From NCBI RefSeq assembly GCF_008642375.1, contig NZ_CP029194.1, positions 1,798,001 through 1,862,000 of the forward strand: a stretch of DNA of 64,000 bases, in the 5' to 3' direction. Below are positions 16,913-26,895 of the stretch, in pieces. Every line of letters starts with the position of its first letter. Position 1 is the stretch's first letter. Under the pieces are notes generated by a model. It had not been told where the DNA came from and ran no database searches. It saw only the letters and a program-made list of their open reading frames with translations. Origin of the DNA: Streptomyces venezuelae. GTDB lineage: Bacteria > Actinomycetota > Actinomycetes > Streptomycetales > Streptomycetaceae. A program made the translations under genes and the position numbers.

Positions 16913-18370
16913 ATGTCGAAGCGCGTGCTTACGACCGAGTCCGGCGCCCCCGTCGCCGACAACCAGAACTCCGCCACCGCCGGCGTCGGTGGCCCCATCC
17001 TCCTCCAGGACCAGCACCTTCTGGAGAAGCTCGCGCGCTTCAACCGTGAGCGGATCCCGGAGCGCGTGGTCCACGCCCGCGGCTCCGGTGCGTACGGATA
17101 CTTCGAGGTGACCGACGACGTCACCGCGTACACCAAGGCGGACTTCCTCGGCGCGGTCGGCAAGAAGACCGAGACCTTCATCCGCTTCTCCACCGTGGCC
17201 GACTCGCTCGGCGGCGCGGACGCGGTGCGCGACCCCCGCGGCTTCGCCCTGAAGTTCTACACCGAAGAGGGCAACTACGACCTCGTCGGCAACAACACCC
17301 CGGTGTTCTTCATCAAGGACCCGATCAAGTTCCCCGACTTCATCCACTCCCAGAAGCGCGACCCCTTCACGGGCAAGCAGGAGGCGGACAACGTCTGGGA
17401 CTTCTGGGCGCACGCCCCCGAGGCGACGCACCAGATCACCTGGCTCATGGGCGACCGCGGCATCCCCGCCTCGTACCGCCACATGAACGGCTACGGCTCG
17501 CACACCTACCAGTGGACCAACGAGGCCGGCGAGGCCTTCTTCGTCAAGTACCACTTCAAGACGAACCAGGGCATCCGCAGCCTCTCCGCCGACCAGGCCG
17601 CCGAGCTCGTCGGCAAGGACGCGAACTCGCACCAGACCGACCTGCTGCAGGCCATCGAGCGCGGTGTGAACCCGAGCTGGACCCTCTACGTCCAGGTCAT
17701 GCCGGCCGCCGAGGCCGCGGAGTACCGCTTCAACCCGTTCGACCTCACCAAGGTGTGGCCGCACAGCGACTACCCGCTGCAGCGCGTGGGCCGCCTGGTC
17801 CTCGACCGCAACCCGGAGAACGTCTTCGCCGAGGTCGAGCAGGCCGCCTTCTCCCCGAACAACTTCGTCCCGGGCATCGGCCCCTCGCCGGACAAGATGC
17901 TCCAGGGCCGTCTCTTCGCCTACGCGGACGCCCACCGCTACCGCCTGGGCGTGAACCACACCCTGCTGCCGGTCAACGCCCCCAAGGCGACCACGGCCGA
18001 GAACTACGGCCGCGACGGCTTCATGGCCACGCGCAACGGCTCGCGCCACGACAAGAACTACGAGCCCAACTCGTACCAGGGCCCGGCCCAGACCGACGCC
18101 GCGCTCTCCGCGCCGCTCGCGATCCACGGCTGGACCGGCACCCACGAGGCGCCCGCGCACACCAAGGACGACGACTTCTTCCAGGCCGGCGAGCTCTACC
18201 GCCTGATGTCCGAGGACGAGAAGAAGCGCCTGGTCGCCAACATCGCCGGCGGTCTCTCCCAGGTGTCCCGCGAGGACGTCATCGAGAAGAACCTCGCGCA
18301 CTTCGCCGCCGCCGACGCGGACTACGGCAAGCGCGTGGAAGAGGCGGTCCGCGCCCTGCGCGAGGACTGA
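16913..18370 (+). CDS. katA: Catalase (monofunctional haem, clade 3-like size)
   Basis: A 485-aa haem catalase that breaks H2O2 down to water and O2. Motifs: the distal His in [15 protein letters not shown] (about residue 55), the Asn loop in [13 protein letters not shown], and the proximal haem-ligand segment [14 protein letters not shown] with the Tyr ligand (about residue 340). Length matches small-subunit catalases. The ATG at 16913 follows CGGAAGG. It lies immediately after the glyoxylate genes and shares its operator type with the uricase operon, which produces H2O2; this is direct sequence support for a detoxification partner role. The gene ends before a hairpin at 18392-18427. Confidence 0.96.
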   Translation: MSKRVLTTESGAPVADNQNSATAGVGGPILLQDQHLLEKLARFNRERIPERVVHARGSGAYGYFEVTDDVTAYTKADFLGAVGKKTETFIRFSTVADSLGGADAVRDPRGFALKFYTEEGNYDLVGNNTPVFFIKDPIKFPDFIHSQKRDPFTGKQEADNVWDFWAHAPEATHQITWLMGDRGIPASYRHMNGYGSHTYQWTNEAGEAFFVKYHFKTNQGIRSLSADQAAELVGKDANSHQTDLLQAIERGVNPSWTLYVQVMPAAEAAEYRFNPFDLTKVWPHSDYPLQRVGRLVLDRNPENVFAEVEQAAFSPNNFVPGIGPSPDKMLQGRLFAYADAHRYRLGVNHTLLPVNAPKATTAENYGRDGFMATRNGSRHDKNYEPNSYQGPAQTDAALSAPLAIHGWTGTHEAPAHTKDDDFFQAGELYRLMSEDEKKRLVANIAGGLSQVSREDVIEKNLAHFAAADADYGKRVEEAVRALRED

Positions 18371-18391
18371 TCCTCCAGCACCACCCAGACT

Positions 18392-18427
18392 GCGTAAGGC
18401 ATCTGACGGGAGGTCAGTGCCCTACGC
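18392..18427 (+). terminator. Catalase terminator
   Basis: An inverted repeat with arms GCGTAAGGCATCTGAC (18392-18407) and GTCAGTGCCCTACGC (18413-18427), with small bulges. It begins 21 bp after the katA stop. Confidence 0.65.
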
Positions 18428-18611
18428 GGTCCGGATCGCCGGCCCGGATGAGGGGTGGTCGGCGGACCGGACAAGCGTGAGGACCGCGGCGGCGTCGAGC
18501 CAGTGCGGTGGTAAGGGCGTCGGGCCCTCTTCTTGACCTGAAGGAAGAGGACAGCCGGCACGCCCGTCGCCGCCGCCGCGGTCCTATCGCCCAGCCCCTT
18601 CCCCCAGGGGC

Positions 18612-18759
18612 CCCACAGACTCCGTCCGGCGGCGCGAACGTCCCACTCCCGACGCCGCCCTCGCACTGCGCCGCAGGCTTCGGGCGGCTGCGTCGGACTC
18701 CGTCCGCCGACCCCGGAAGCAGGTGCACCCACAGACTCCGTCCGGCGGCGCGAACGTCC
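18612..18759. repeat. 32-bp perfect direct repeat, two copies 116 bp apart
   Basis: Copies lie at 18612-18643 and 18728-18759, both reading CCCACAGACTCCGTCCGG and onward to GAACGTCC without mismatch. A diverged fragment (GGACTCCGTCCGCCG) lies between them. It is not coding and its origin is unknown. Confidence 0.8.
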
Positions 18760-18798
18760 TGTCGCGCCAGCCTCGTGCCGTCGGACGGGTACAACGGG

Positions 18799-18839
18799 AG
18801 AGCGTGGAACCAGGTTTACGGTCCCTGGTTCCACGCTCT
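18799..18839. terminator. Long perfect hairpin upstream of the HNH gene
   Basis: A 16-bp perfect stem (AGAGCGTGGAACCAGG at 18799-18814, complement at 18824-18839) with a 9-nt loop, followed by a pyrimidine-rich CTTCTTC. It looks like a bidirectional terminator, yet no annotated gene ends at it: the catalase has its own terminator 370 bp earlier. Confidence 0.6.
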
Positions 18840-18965
18840 TCTTCGTATGCGCGGGCATACGGGCGCCCAGCGCATCGTTTCTGCGGTGAAGATCCACACC
18901 CGCTCGGAGGAGCGCACCGCGATTCTCACCCCGTGCGCCCCGCCACCGGCGCTATCCACTGGTAC

Positions 18966-19631
18966 ATGATCAAGAACCTGATGCGCGGTCTCGCACCGCT
19001 CGCCCTGATCCTGTCCCCGCTCGCCGTCCCCTCCCCCGCGCTCTCCGCGGGCGTCATCCTCTTCCCCGACGCGCTCGCCGAACTCACCGAGGCCTCCGAG
19101 GACCCGGACGGCTACAAGGAGTCGGCGTTCCGCCACTGGAACCAGGGGCTCGACGCGGCGGACGGCTGCGACACCCGCTCCGAGGTCCTCATCGCCGAGG
19201 CGGAGGACGCCCCGAAGCCCGGGAAGGACTGCGCACTGACCGGCGGCCGGTGGACCTCGTACTACGACGGCCAGAGCGTCACCGACCCGGCCTCGCTCCG
19301 CGTCGACCACGTCGTCGCGCTGGAGGAGGCCTGGCAGTCGGGGGCCTCCGGCTGGACGGCCGCCCGGCGCGAGCAGTACGCCAACGACCAGGGTGCCGCC
19401 GCGACGCTCGTCGCCGTCACCGCCCGCAGCCAGAAGGAGAAGGCCGGGCGCGACCCCGCCGAGTGGGTGCCCGCCGAGGACTCCCGCTACTGCCGCTACG
19501 TCGGCGAGTGGGTGAGCACCAAGCTGCGCTGGGGCCTCTCCGTCGACAAGGACGAGATGGAGGCGCTCAAGCTGTTCGCCGACGGCCCGTGCGAGCAGAC
19601 GGTCGTGATGCGCTCGACGGCGCCTCGGTAG
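18966..19631 (+). CDS. Secreted HNH-family nuclease (DUF1524-like)
   Basis: A 221-aa exported protein. Residues 1-28 form a signal peptide (basic MIKNLMR, hydrophobic run, ALSAG). The HNH-type core reads RVDHVVALEEAWQSGASGW (about residues 113-131) with the general-base His, then YANDQ and ARSQKEKAGRDPAEWVP. Several Cys residues (CDT, DCAL, YCRY, PCEQ) can form disulfides outside the cell. Family members are non-specific secreted nucleases, possibly for phosphate or nucleotide scavenging next to purine catabolism (inference). The ATG at 18966 precedes the signal peptide. The 3' end overlaps the convergent MFS gene by 65 bp. Confidence 0.86.
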   Translation: MIKNLMRGLAPLALILSPLAVPSPALSAGVILFPDALAELTEASEDPDGYKESAFRHWNQGLDAADGCDTRSEVLIAEAEDAPKPGKDCALTGGRWTSYYDGQSVTDPASLRVDHVVALEEAWQSGASGWTAARREQYANDQGAAATLVAVTARSQKEKAGRDPAEWVPAEDSRYCRYVGEWVSTKLRWGLSVDKDEMEALKLFADGPCEQTVVMRSTAPR

Positions 19632-20814
19632 GGAGTGCCGGGCCGTCGGCGGTCCGGTCGGCCCTCCGGTCGGCCCGGGCGAGCGCCAGGGTCACGGTGA
19701 GCGAGGCGAGGGCGAGCAGCACCATCCCCGTGCGCGGTGACGTGAACTGGGCGAGGGTGCCCGCGAGAGACGCGCTCAGCCCCTGGAGCGCGAGCATCCC
19801 GGAGGTGTGCAGCCCGAGCGCGTGACCGCCCAGCTCGGCCGGCACCAGGGCCATCAGCCGTTCCTGGTGCAGCAGGCTCGCCCCGAACCCGACGGCCGAG
19901 ACGGTCACGAGCACGAGCACGACCGGCAGCCCGGGGTCGAGGGCGAAGAGCAGGAACGGGGCCGCGAGCAGCGCCTGGAGCGGGAAGCGGATCCGGCCGC
20001 GCAGCCGTGCCGCCACGAAGCGGCCGACCGCCACGTCCCCGGCCAGCATCCCGAGCGCGCCGCAGGCGAAGAGGAGCCCGGCGCGCTCGGGGGCGTACGG
20101 CACGAAGAGCGACTCGCAGCCGACGACCAGACCGTTCGGCACCCACAGGGCGAGGTAGCAGCGGAGGCGGGCGGGCGAGGAGAGCAGCCGCCGGTTGGTG
20201 CGCCAGGTCTCGGCGACCGAGGCCCGGCCGGCGGCGCGGGGCGGCCGCTCCCCGAGGCCGAGGCGGGACAGGAGCGCGGCGGCGAGGTAGAGGCCGGCGC
20301 CGACGAGGACCGTGCCGCGCGGCGAGAGCAGGGTGACCAGGACGCCGCCGGTGGCGAAGCCGACGATCTGCCAGATGCCGGAGGCCATGTTCATGACCGA
20401 GCGCCCGAGGAGGTAGTCCTCGCGGGCGAGGATCTCGTTCAGGAGCCCGTGGCGCACGCCTCCGCCGAGCGAGGCAGCGAGCCCTTCGGCGAGGAGGATC
20501 CCGAAGAGCGCCCAGGTCGGCAGCCCGGGGACCGCGAGGACGGCGGTGCCCAGGGCGAAGAAGAGCGCGATCCCGGCGAGCGCGGCGCGCGGCGGCAGCC
20601 GGTCGGCGGCCGAGAGCAGGGTGGTGGCGCCGAGCAGCTGGGCGAGCGAGGGCCCGAAGAGCGCCAGGGCGGAGAGGAGCGGGGAGCCGGTCGCGCGGAA
20701 GACGAGCGTGGCGAGCCCGAGCCCGGCCACCGTCTGGGCGGCGATCTGGGCGGATCCGGTGAGGAAGAGCGGGGTGAACTCGGGGGTGCGGAACAGGTCG
20801 CGGTAGCGGGGCAT
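19567..20814 (-). CDS. MFS transporter
   Basis: A 415-aa inner-membrane transporter with about 12 hydrophobic helices, of the MFS_3/enterobactin-exporter-like type. It starts MPRYRDLFRTPEFTPLFLTGS and ends in an Arg-rich cytosolic tail (ARADRRADRTADG onward). Likely an efflux pump of unknown substrate. It is divergent from the ArsR-like regulator at 20872 with 57 bp between the starts, so that regulator probably controls it. The C-terminal tail overlaps the HNH gene on the other strand by 65 bp; the conserved membrane part ends before the overlap, so the true stop could lie earlier if a frameshift exists, but none is evident. Confidence 0.87.
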   Translation of the reverse strand: MPRYRDLFRTPEFTPLFLTGSAQIAAQTVAGLGLATLVFRATGSPLLSALALFGPSLAQLLGATTLLSAADRLPPRAALAGIALFFALGTAVLAVPGLPTWALFGILLAEGLAASLGGGVRHGLLNEILAREDYLLGRSVMNMASGIWQIVGFATGGVLVTLLSPRGTVLVGAGLYLAAALLSRLGLGERPPRAAGRASVAETWRTNRRLLSSPARLRCYLALWVPNGLVVGCESLFVPYAPERAGLLFACGALGMLAGDVAVGRFVAARLRGRIRFPLQALLAAPFLLFALDPGLPVVLVLVTVSAVGFGASLLHQERLMALVPAELGGHALGLHTSGMLALQGLSASLAGTLAQFTSPRTGMVLLALASLTVTLALARADRRADRTADGPALPTEAPSSASRPSARTGRRRTA

Positions 20815-20847
20815 GCGGGGAGTCTCGGTGAGCCCCTCGACCGCCGG

Positions 20848-20871
20848 TATTGTTTCGCGGGGAGGCGAAAC
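20848..20871. promoter_or_regulatory. Palindromic operator overlapping the ribosome-binding site
   Basis: A perfect inverted repeat GTTTCGC-N6-GCGAAAC (20852-20871) ends at the base before the ATG of the ArsR-like gene and encloses its GGAGG Shine-Dalgarno (20860-20864). TATTGT at 20848 could be a -10. Binding here would block both divergent genes. Confidence 0.65.
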
Positions 20872-21843
20872 ATGGGCTGGTGGCAGATCGGCACGGACAC
20901 CCTGGCGGGGAGCGCGTTCGTGTTCTCGCCGCTCGCCGAGACGGTCGCCTCGCTCAAGAAGCTGCACGCCGGGTCGTCGACGCACCCGGGCGAGCGGGCC
21001 TGGCTCGACCGGCATCTGCCCGCCTACCGCGAGCGGCTCGCGGCCGAACCGCTCGACGCGCGGCTCGTGCGGGCCGCCATCGGGCCCACCTGGAACGCGG
21101 ACTTCCTCACCCCCACTCCGCTGGGCGACCGCGAGCGGACCTTCGAGGAGGAGGTCGAGGCGGTCCTCGCGACCGAACCGGCCGATGCCGTCGACCAGTT
21201 GGCGGTGGCGATCGGCGGACCGGTGCCGGAGCCGCTGCGCTCGGCGCGCGACCTGCCGGAGCGGCTCGCGGGGGTGCTCGGCTGGGTGTGGCGGGAGACG
21301 GTGCTGCCGGAGTGGGCGCGGCGGCGGCGGATCCTGGAGGCCGACGTGACGGCGCGGACGGCCCGCCTGAGCCGGGACGGCTGGGCGGCGGCGCTCGACG
21401 AGCTGTGCCCGGGCAAGATGCGCTGGCTCGGCGACGGGCGGCTCCAGGTCAACACCCGTGACTATCCGGTGCGTTCGATCGTCAAGGGGCGGCTGCTGCT
21501 CGTCCCGGTGACGCCGGTGACCGGCTGGGTGTCATGGGAGGGGACGGAGCGGAGCGCGATCGTCTATCCCTGCGCGGGAGTTCTGGCCGACACGGCGGGA
21601 CCCGTCGTGCCCGAGGCGCTCGGCACGCTGCTCGGACCGGCGCGGGCCGGCGTGCTCGTACGCCTCGGATCGCCTTTGTCCACCAGCCAGTTGGTGGCGC
21701 TGACCGGGCAGGGCCTCGGCTCGGTGGGCCGGCATCTGAAGGTGCTGCTCGACGCCGGACTCGTACGGCGGGGGCGGGCGGGCCGCTCGGTGCTGTACGA
21801 GTGGACGGACGCGGGCGCGGTACTCGTACGGGCACAGCGCTGA
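20872..21843 (+). CDS. ArsR-like winged-helix regulator
   Basis: A 323-aa protein. The N-terminal about 220 aa has no enzyme motif, and a C-terminal ArsR-type winged helix is seen at about residues 255-320 (LGSPLSTSQLVALTGQGLGSVGRHLKVLLDAGLVRRGRAGRSVLYEWT). Such DUF5937/ArsR proteins are common in Streptomyces beside transporters. It is probably an autoregulated repressor of the divergent MFS gene through the palindrome immediately upstream. The ATG at 20872 follows GGAGG. Confidence 0.85.
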   Translation: MGWWQIGTDTLAGSAFVFSPLAETVASLKKLHAGSSTHPGERAWLDRHLPAYRERLAAEPLDARLVRAAIGPTWNADFLTPTPLGDRERTFEEEVEAVLATEPADAVDQLAVAIGGPVPEPLRSARDLPERLAGVLGWVWRETVLPEWARRRRILEADVTARTARLSRDGWAAALDELCPGKMRWLGDGRLQVNTRDYPVRSIVKGRLLLVPVTPVTGWVSWEGTERSAIVYPCAGVLADTAGPVVPEALGTLLGPARAGVLVRLGSPLSTSQLVALTGQGLGSVGRHLKVLLDAGLVRRGRAGRSVLYEWTDAGAVLVRAQR

Positions 21844-21852
21844 GACGCGGGA

Positions 21853-21886
21853 GACCCCCGCCCCGGTGCTCCTCGGGGCGGGGGTC
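21853..21886. terminator. Bidirectional terminator between regulator and gcl
   Basis: A perfect 12-bp stem GACCCCCGCCCC (21853-21864) / GGGGCGGGGGTC (21875-21886) lies between the two convergent stops. Confidence 0.8.
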
Positions 21887-21909
21887 GGTCCCTCTGGCGA
21901 GGGGGACGA

Positions 21910-23697
<1,788 letters not shown>

Positions 23698-23765
23698 GGG
23701 AGTGCTCCTGCTTCGGCCGGTCGGAAGGTGGCGCACCCGGCTGCTCGGTGAGCCCGGGAGGCCTG

Positions 23766-23834
23766 TTTCCGTAATGCGGAAATACTGTTCTGCTATACGG
23801 AAGCAATGTAGGTCGGCTCGCGGAGAGCCGTCAA
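23766..23834 (-). promoter_or_regulatory. gcl promoter with paired AllR-like operators
   Basis: On the minus strand: -35 TTGACG (23834-23829), 18-bp spacer, -10 TACATT (23810-23805). Then come an imperfect palindrome read on + as TTCTG-CTATA-CGGAA (23788-23802) and a perfect one TTTCCG-TAATG-CGGAAA (23766-23782), centres 21 bp apart. Order and spacing mirror the hyi promoter exactly: the weak site next to -10, the strong site farther downstream. Confidence 0.8.
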
Positions 23835-23931
23835 GAGAAGTCCGCAGCGCGGGATCAGCGAAGTGGCCGAACTCCTCCCCCGAGGTGGCCGATGGGTGGA
23901 CGATGGGACCGAACGACAGGGGGTAGGGGTT

Positions 23932-25323
23932 GTGGCTGAGTCGGTACCGGTGCGCTGCCCGGAGTGCCAGCGGACGCAGGCGTACGCGGCGCCTGTCTTC
24001 CCCTGCGCGTGCGGAAGCCCGGTCGCGCCGCCGGTGACGGCGGGCGCGACGGCGGAACCGATCACGCACCGCAACTGGACGGACGAGTGGGTCACCGTGC
24101 GCTGCGGCGCCTGCGGCCGCGAGGACGACTGGCCCCACCCGGAGCTCGGCTGCGCCTGCGGCACGGTCCTCCGGGTCCCGGTCCGACCGGTGGGCGCGGA
24201 GATCGGCACGGAGCCCGGCGCAGCCGGCGGGACGGAGGAACCGCGAGCGGCGGGGAGCCCGGGGCACACCCCGACGTGGCCCCCTGCCCCGCCTTCCGCC
24301 CCACAGGTCCCACAAGCTCCGCATGCTCCTCAGAGCCCTCAGGGCTCTCTGACCCCGCCTTCCCCGGGCGGGCCGTCGTCCGGTGCGTCGCCCTCCGGTA
24401 CGTCCCCGGGGGCCGACCCGCGGGGCGGCCACGGCGCGGCACCCCGTGACCCGGGTGGTCCCGGACTCACGCCCCCGACGGCCGCCGGTGGCACCTTCGG
24501 CGGCGCCCGGCCGGAAACGGCGCCCTTCCGCCCCGGCACGGACGCGCTGAGCACGGACGGGCTCGGGACGGCCGGACTCGGTGCGGACGGACTCGGCGCC
24601 GACGGGCTGGGCACGGACGGCCTCGGCGCCGACGGGCTGGGCACGGACGGCCTCGGCGCCGACGGGCTGGGCACGGACGGGCTCGGCGCGGACGGGCTGA
24701 GCCCGGATGGCCTCGGCGCCGACGGGATCGGTACGCGCGGGCCCGGCGGCCCGGTCAGGCCGCGGGCGGTCGAGCCCGGCTCGGAGTGGTTCGGTACGGG
24801 CCCCGCCGGGCGCGACGACCGCACCCCCGGTGGCCGGGACGTCCCGCCCGGGGCCCGCGGCGCGCACCGCACCTTCGCCGAGCGGTACCCCGCGCACATC
24901 CCGCTGCCGCCCACGGCCCCGCGCCCGGCGCCGGCGCGGGGCGCCTTCCGGCCGGTGACGATCCGGACCGCGAGGGACGCGGTGGCCGCTGCCGCCGGGT
25001 ACCTCCGCTGGCTCGGCTTCCGGGACGTGGTCCAGCCCGAGGACCGCCCCGTCTCCGGGGTGGACCTGCGGGCTCCTGGCCTTGTCGCCCAGGTGGACCC
25101 GAGCACCCGGCCCGCCGGGCTGCGGGCCGTCGAATGCCTCTGGCTCAACGGTCTGAGCACCCCCGCCACGAGCGTGAGCGTGTTCTTCTCGCTGGCCGGC
25201 TACACCCCGGAGGCGCGCGAGCGCGCCGCCGAGATAGGCCTCCCGCTCTTCGTCCTGGACCTGACGGGCACCCCGCAGCCCGTCAACCACGCCGCCGACG
25301 AACTGGCCGCCACCGGCGCCTGA
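23932..25323 (+). CDS. Zinc-ribbon protein with pentapeptide repeats and degenerate Mrr-like domain
   Basis: About 463 aa. Two short zinc ribbons lie at the N-terminus (CPEC, then CAC; CGAC, then CAC). A Pro/Gly-rich linker holds about 13 tandem GLG(A/T)D units (residues about 205-265). The C-terminal 120 aa resemble the Mrr-type restriction endonuclease fold: [50 protein letters not shown]. The catalytic D-Q-x-K motif reads GVD then AQVD, so the Lys is replaced by Asp and nuclease activity is doubtful. The start is uncertain: GTG at 23932 has GGGGTAGGGG before it; an ATG at 23863 is also in frame. Function unknown; a DNA-binding role is plausible. Confidence 0.72.
   Translation: MAESVPVRCPECQRTQAYAAPVFPCACGSPVAPPVTAGATAEPITHRNWTDEWVTVRCGACGREDDWPHPELGCACGTVLRVPVRPVGAEIGTEPGAAGGTEEPRAAGSPGHTPTWPPAPPSAPQVPQAPHAPQSPQGSLTPPSPGGPSSGASPSGTSPGADPRGGHGAAPRDPGGPGLTPPTAAGGTFGGARPETAPFRPGTDALSTDGLGTAGLGADGLGADGLGTDGLGADGLGTDGLGADGLGTDGLGADGLSPDGLGADGIGTRGPGGPVRPRAVEPGSEWFGTGPAGRDDRTPGGRDVPPGARGAHRTFAERYPAHIPLPPTAPRPAPARGAFRPVTIRTARDAVAAAAGYLRWLGFRDVVQPEDRPVSGVDLRAPGLVAQVDPSTRPAGLRAVECLWLNGLSTPATSVSVFFSLAGYTPEARERAAEIGLPLFVLDLTGTPQPVNHAADELAATGA
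24551..24730 (+). repeat. 15/30-bp coding tandem repeat (GLGxD units)
   Basis: Near-identical 30-bp units (for example CTGGGCACGGACGGCC, then TCGGCGCCGACGGG) follow each other inside the zinc-ribbon gene and encode alternating GLGTD and GLGAD. Unit number is likely to vary between strains by slippage. Confidence 0.85.
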
Positions 25324-25445
25324 CACCCCCGCCGAGGCCACGGCGCCCGCCCAGGGCGCCTCGCTGTCCGATCGTCATCCGAAACCGGCCATTCACGCGT
25401 GACGATCACGCTCCCCCGGGCACAACACTCTCGGGGGTGGCGTCA

Positions 25446-26279
25446 ATGACGACGGCGATGTGGTGGTTCATCGGGGTGGCCTGCACGGAACTGGTGCTCG
25501 CCGCCGTGCTGTTGCGAACCCGCAGCCAGGAAAGCGGGGCGTGGCCCGCGGACGCCGAGCCGCCGCCGCAGGCGCTCGCGCTGCTGCGCGGAGGGCGCCG
25601 GGCGGCCGTCACGGTCGCGCTCGTGGCCCTGCACCAGCGCGGGGCGGTCGCCGCGGGCCGCAAACGTACGATTCGGGCCAACGGAGGGCCGGGCCGGACC
25701 CGTGACCCCGTACAGCTCGGGGTCCACGGGTCGCTGCACCGGGCCCTGGCGCTGCGGGCGCTCGCCCTGCGGCCCGAGGCGCGCCGGGCCGTGGACGCCC
25801 TGCGCGGCGAGCTCGGCCGGGCCGGGCTGCTGCGGCCGCCCGCCCGGCTGCGGGCCGCCCGCGTCCTGCTCGCCTGCGTACCGCTGACGGTCGGCGCCGG
25901 GCTGCTCGTCACGTGGGCGCGCCACGGACACGGCGGTGGGTACGAGAGCGGGCCCGGCGGTGCCGGCCTCGTCGCGGCCGTCGCCGTGCCGCCCGTCCTC
26001 GCGGCCACGGCGCTGCTGCTGCGCCTGCGGCCGGCCACACCGGCCGCCCGGGACCTGCTCGACGGCCTGCGGGAGCGGCATCCGCTGCCCGCCCACCGTC
26101 GTGAGGTGACGGACGGACGCCTCGTCCAGCTGTACGTGGCGCTGTACGGGGATCCCGCGCTCGCGATGTTCCTGCCCCGCTTCTCCCGGGACGGCGGGCT
26201 GCTCGACCGCCCGGGCGAGGCGGACGAGAACCGGCCGTCCCCGGAGCCGGGCGGGGGGACGGGCCGCACCGCTCGCTGA
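25446..26279 (+). CDS. TIGR04222-like membrane protein
   Basis: A 277-aa protein. The N-terminal helix (MWWFIGVACTELVLAAVLL) anchors it in the membrane. A cytosolic Arg/Ala-rich domain carries LALLRGGRRAAVTVALVALHQRGAVAAG, characteristic of the TIGR04222 domain, and two more hydrophobic helices follow at about residues 140-200. Family function is unknown. The ATG at 25446 was chosen; a GTG 9 bp upstream is also in frame and closer to GGGGGTGG. Co-oriented with the GNAT gene 19 bp downstream. Confidence 0.75.
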   Translation: MTTAMWWFIGVACTELVLAAVLLRTRSQESGAWPADAEPPPQALALLRGGRRAAVTVALVALHQRGAVAAGRKRTIRANGGPGRTRDPVQLGVHGSLHRALALRALALRPEARRAVDALRGELGRAGLLRPPARLRAARVLLACVPLTVGAGLLVTWARHGHGGGYESGPGGAGLVAAVAVPPVLAATALLLRLRPATPAARDLLDGLRERHPLPAHRREVTDGRLVQLYVALYGDPALAMFLPRFSRDGGLLDRPGEADENRPSPEPGGGTGRTAR

Positions 26280-26298
26280 CCTCGCGCCATACTGTCGT

Positions 26299-26814
26299 AT
26301 GCGCATCAGAGCGGCCGCTCCGGCCGAACTCCCGCTGCTCCAGGACATCGAACGGGCGGCGGGCGAGCCGTTCCGTTCTCTCGGCATGGCGGCGATCGCC
26401 GACGACGACCCGCTGCCCCTGGACGTTCTGGAGGCGTACCGCCGCGAGGGCCGGGCCTGGGTGGCGGTGGACACCGCCGACCGTCCGGTCGCCTATCTGC
26501 TGGCCGACACGGTCGACGGCTCCGCCCACATCGAGCAGGTGTCGGTGCACCCGGACGCCGCCCGCCGGGGCGTCGGACGGGAGCTGATCGAGCACCTGGC
26601 GGCGGCCGCCAGGGAGCAGGGCCTGACGGCCCTCACCCTGACGACGTTCACCGAAGTCCCGTGGAACGCCCCGTACTACACCCGGCTCGGCTTCCGCCCG
26701 CTCGCCGAATCCGATCCGGAGCTCACGGAGGGGCTGCGCGCGATCAGCCGCGCGGAGGCGGCCCACGGCCTCTCGGTCTGGCCCCGGGTGTGCATGCGTC
26801 GGGAGGTCTGCTGA
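26299..26814 (+). CDS. GNAT-family N-acetyltransferase
   Basis: A 171-aa acetyltransferase using acetyl-CoA, substrate unknown. Typical GNAT order: N-terminal MRIRAAAPAELPLLQDIE, motif A HIEQVSVHPDAARRGVGRELIEHL (the RRGVGR pyrophosphate loop, about residues 75-98) and motif B NAPYYTRLGFRPL. Directly follows the TIGR04222-like gene by 19 bp. Confidence 0.9.
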   Translation: MRIRAAAPAELPLLQDIERAAGEPFRSLGMAAIADDDPLPLDVLEAYRREGRAWVAVDTADRPVAYLLADTVDGSAHIEQVSVHPDAARRGVGRELIEHLAAAAREQGLTALTLTTFTEVPWNAPYYTRLGFRPLAESDPELTEGLRAISRAEAAHGLSVWPRVCMRREVC

Positions 26815-26895
26815 CGCGGGCCCGTCCGCTGACGTCTGCGGACGTCAGCGGACCTCAGCAGGCCTCAGCGGATCACGGCGGATCACGGGGCTCGT

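Larger units (their letters stand above)
18371..18965. other. 595-bp gene-poor region with repeats
   Basis: Between catalase and the HNH gene no ORF shows a convincing protein. Three things are visible: the catalase terminator, a 32-bp perfect direct repeat (18612-18643 and 18728-18759) with a degenerate third piece near 18697, and a long perfect hairpin at 18799-18839. An untranslated or small-RNA transcript ending at that hairpin is possible but not shown. Confidence 0.5.

Noticed and set aside
24541..24730. Tandem repeats considered as CRISPR or regulatory iterons
   Set aside because: The units are contiguous without spacers and encode an in-frame GLGxD peptide repeat.
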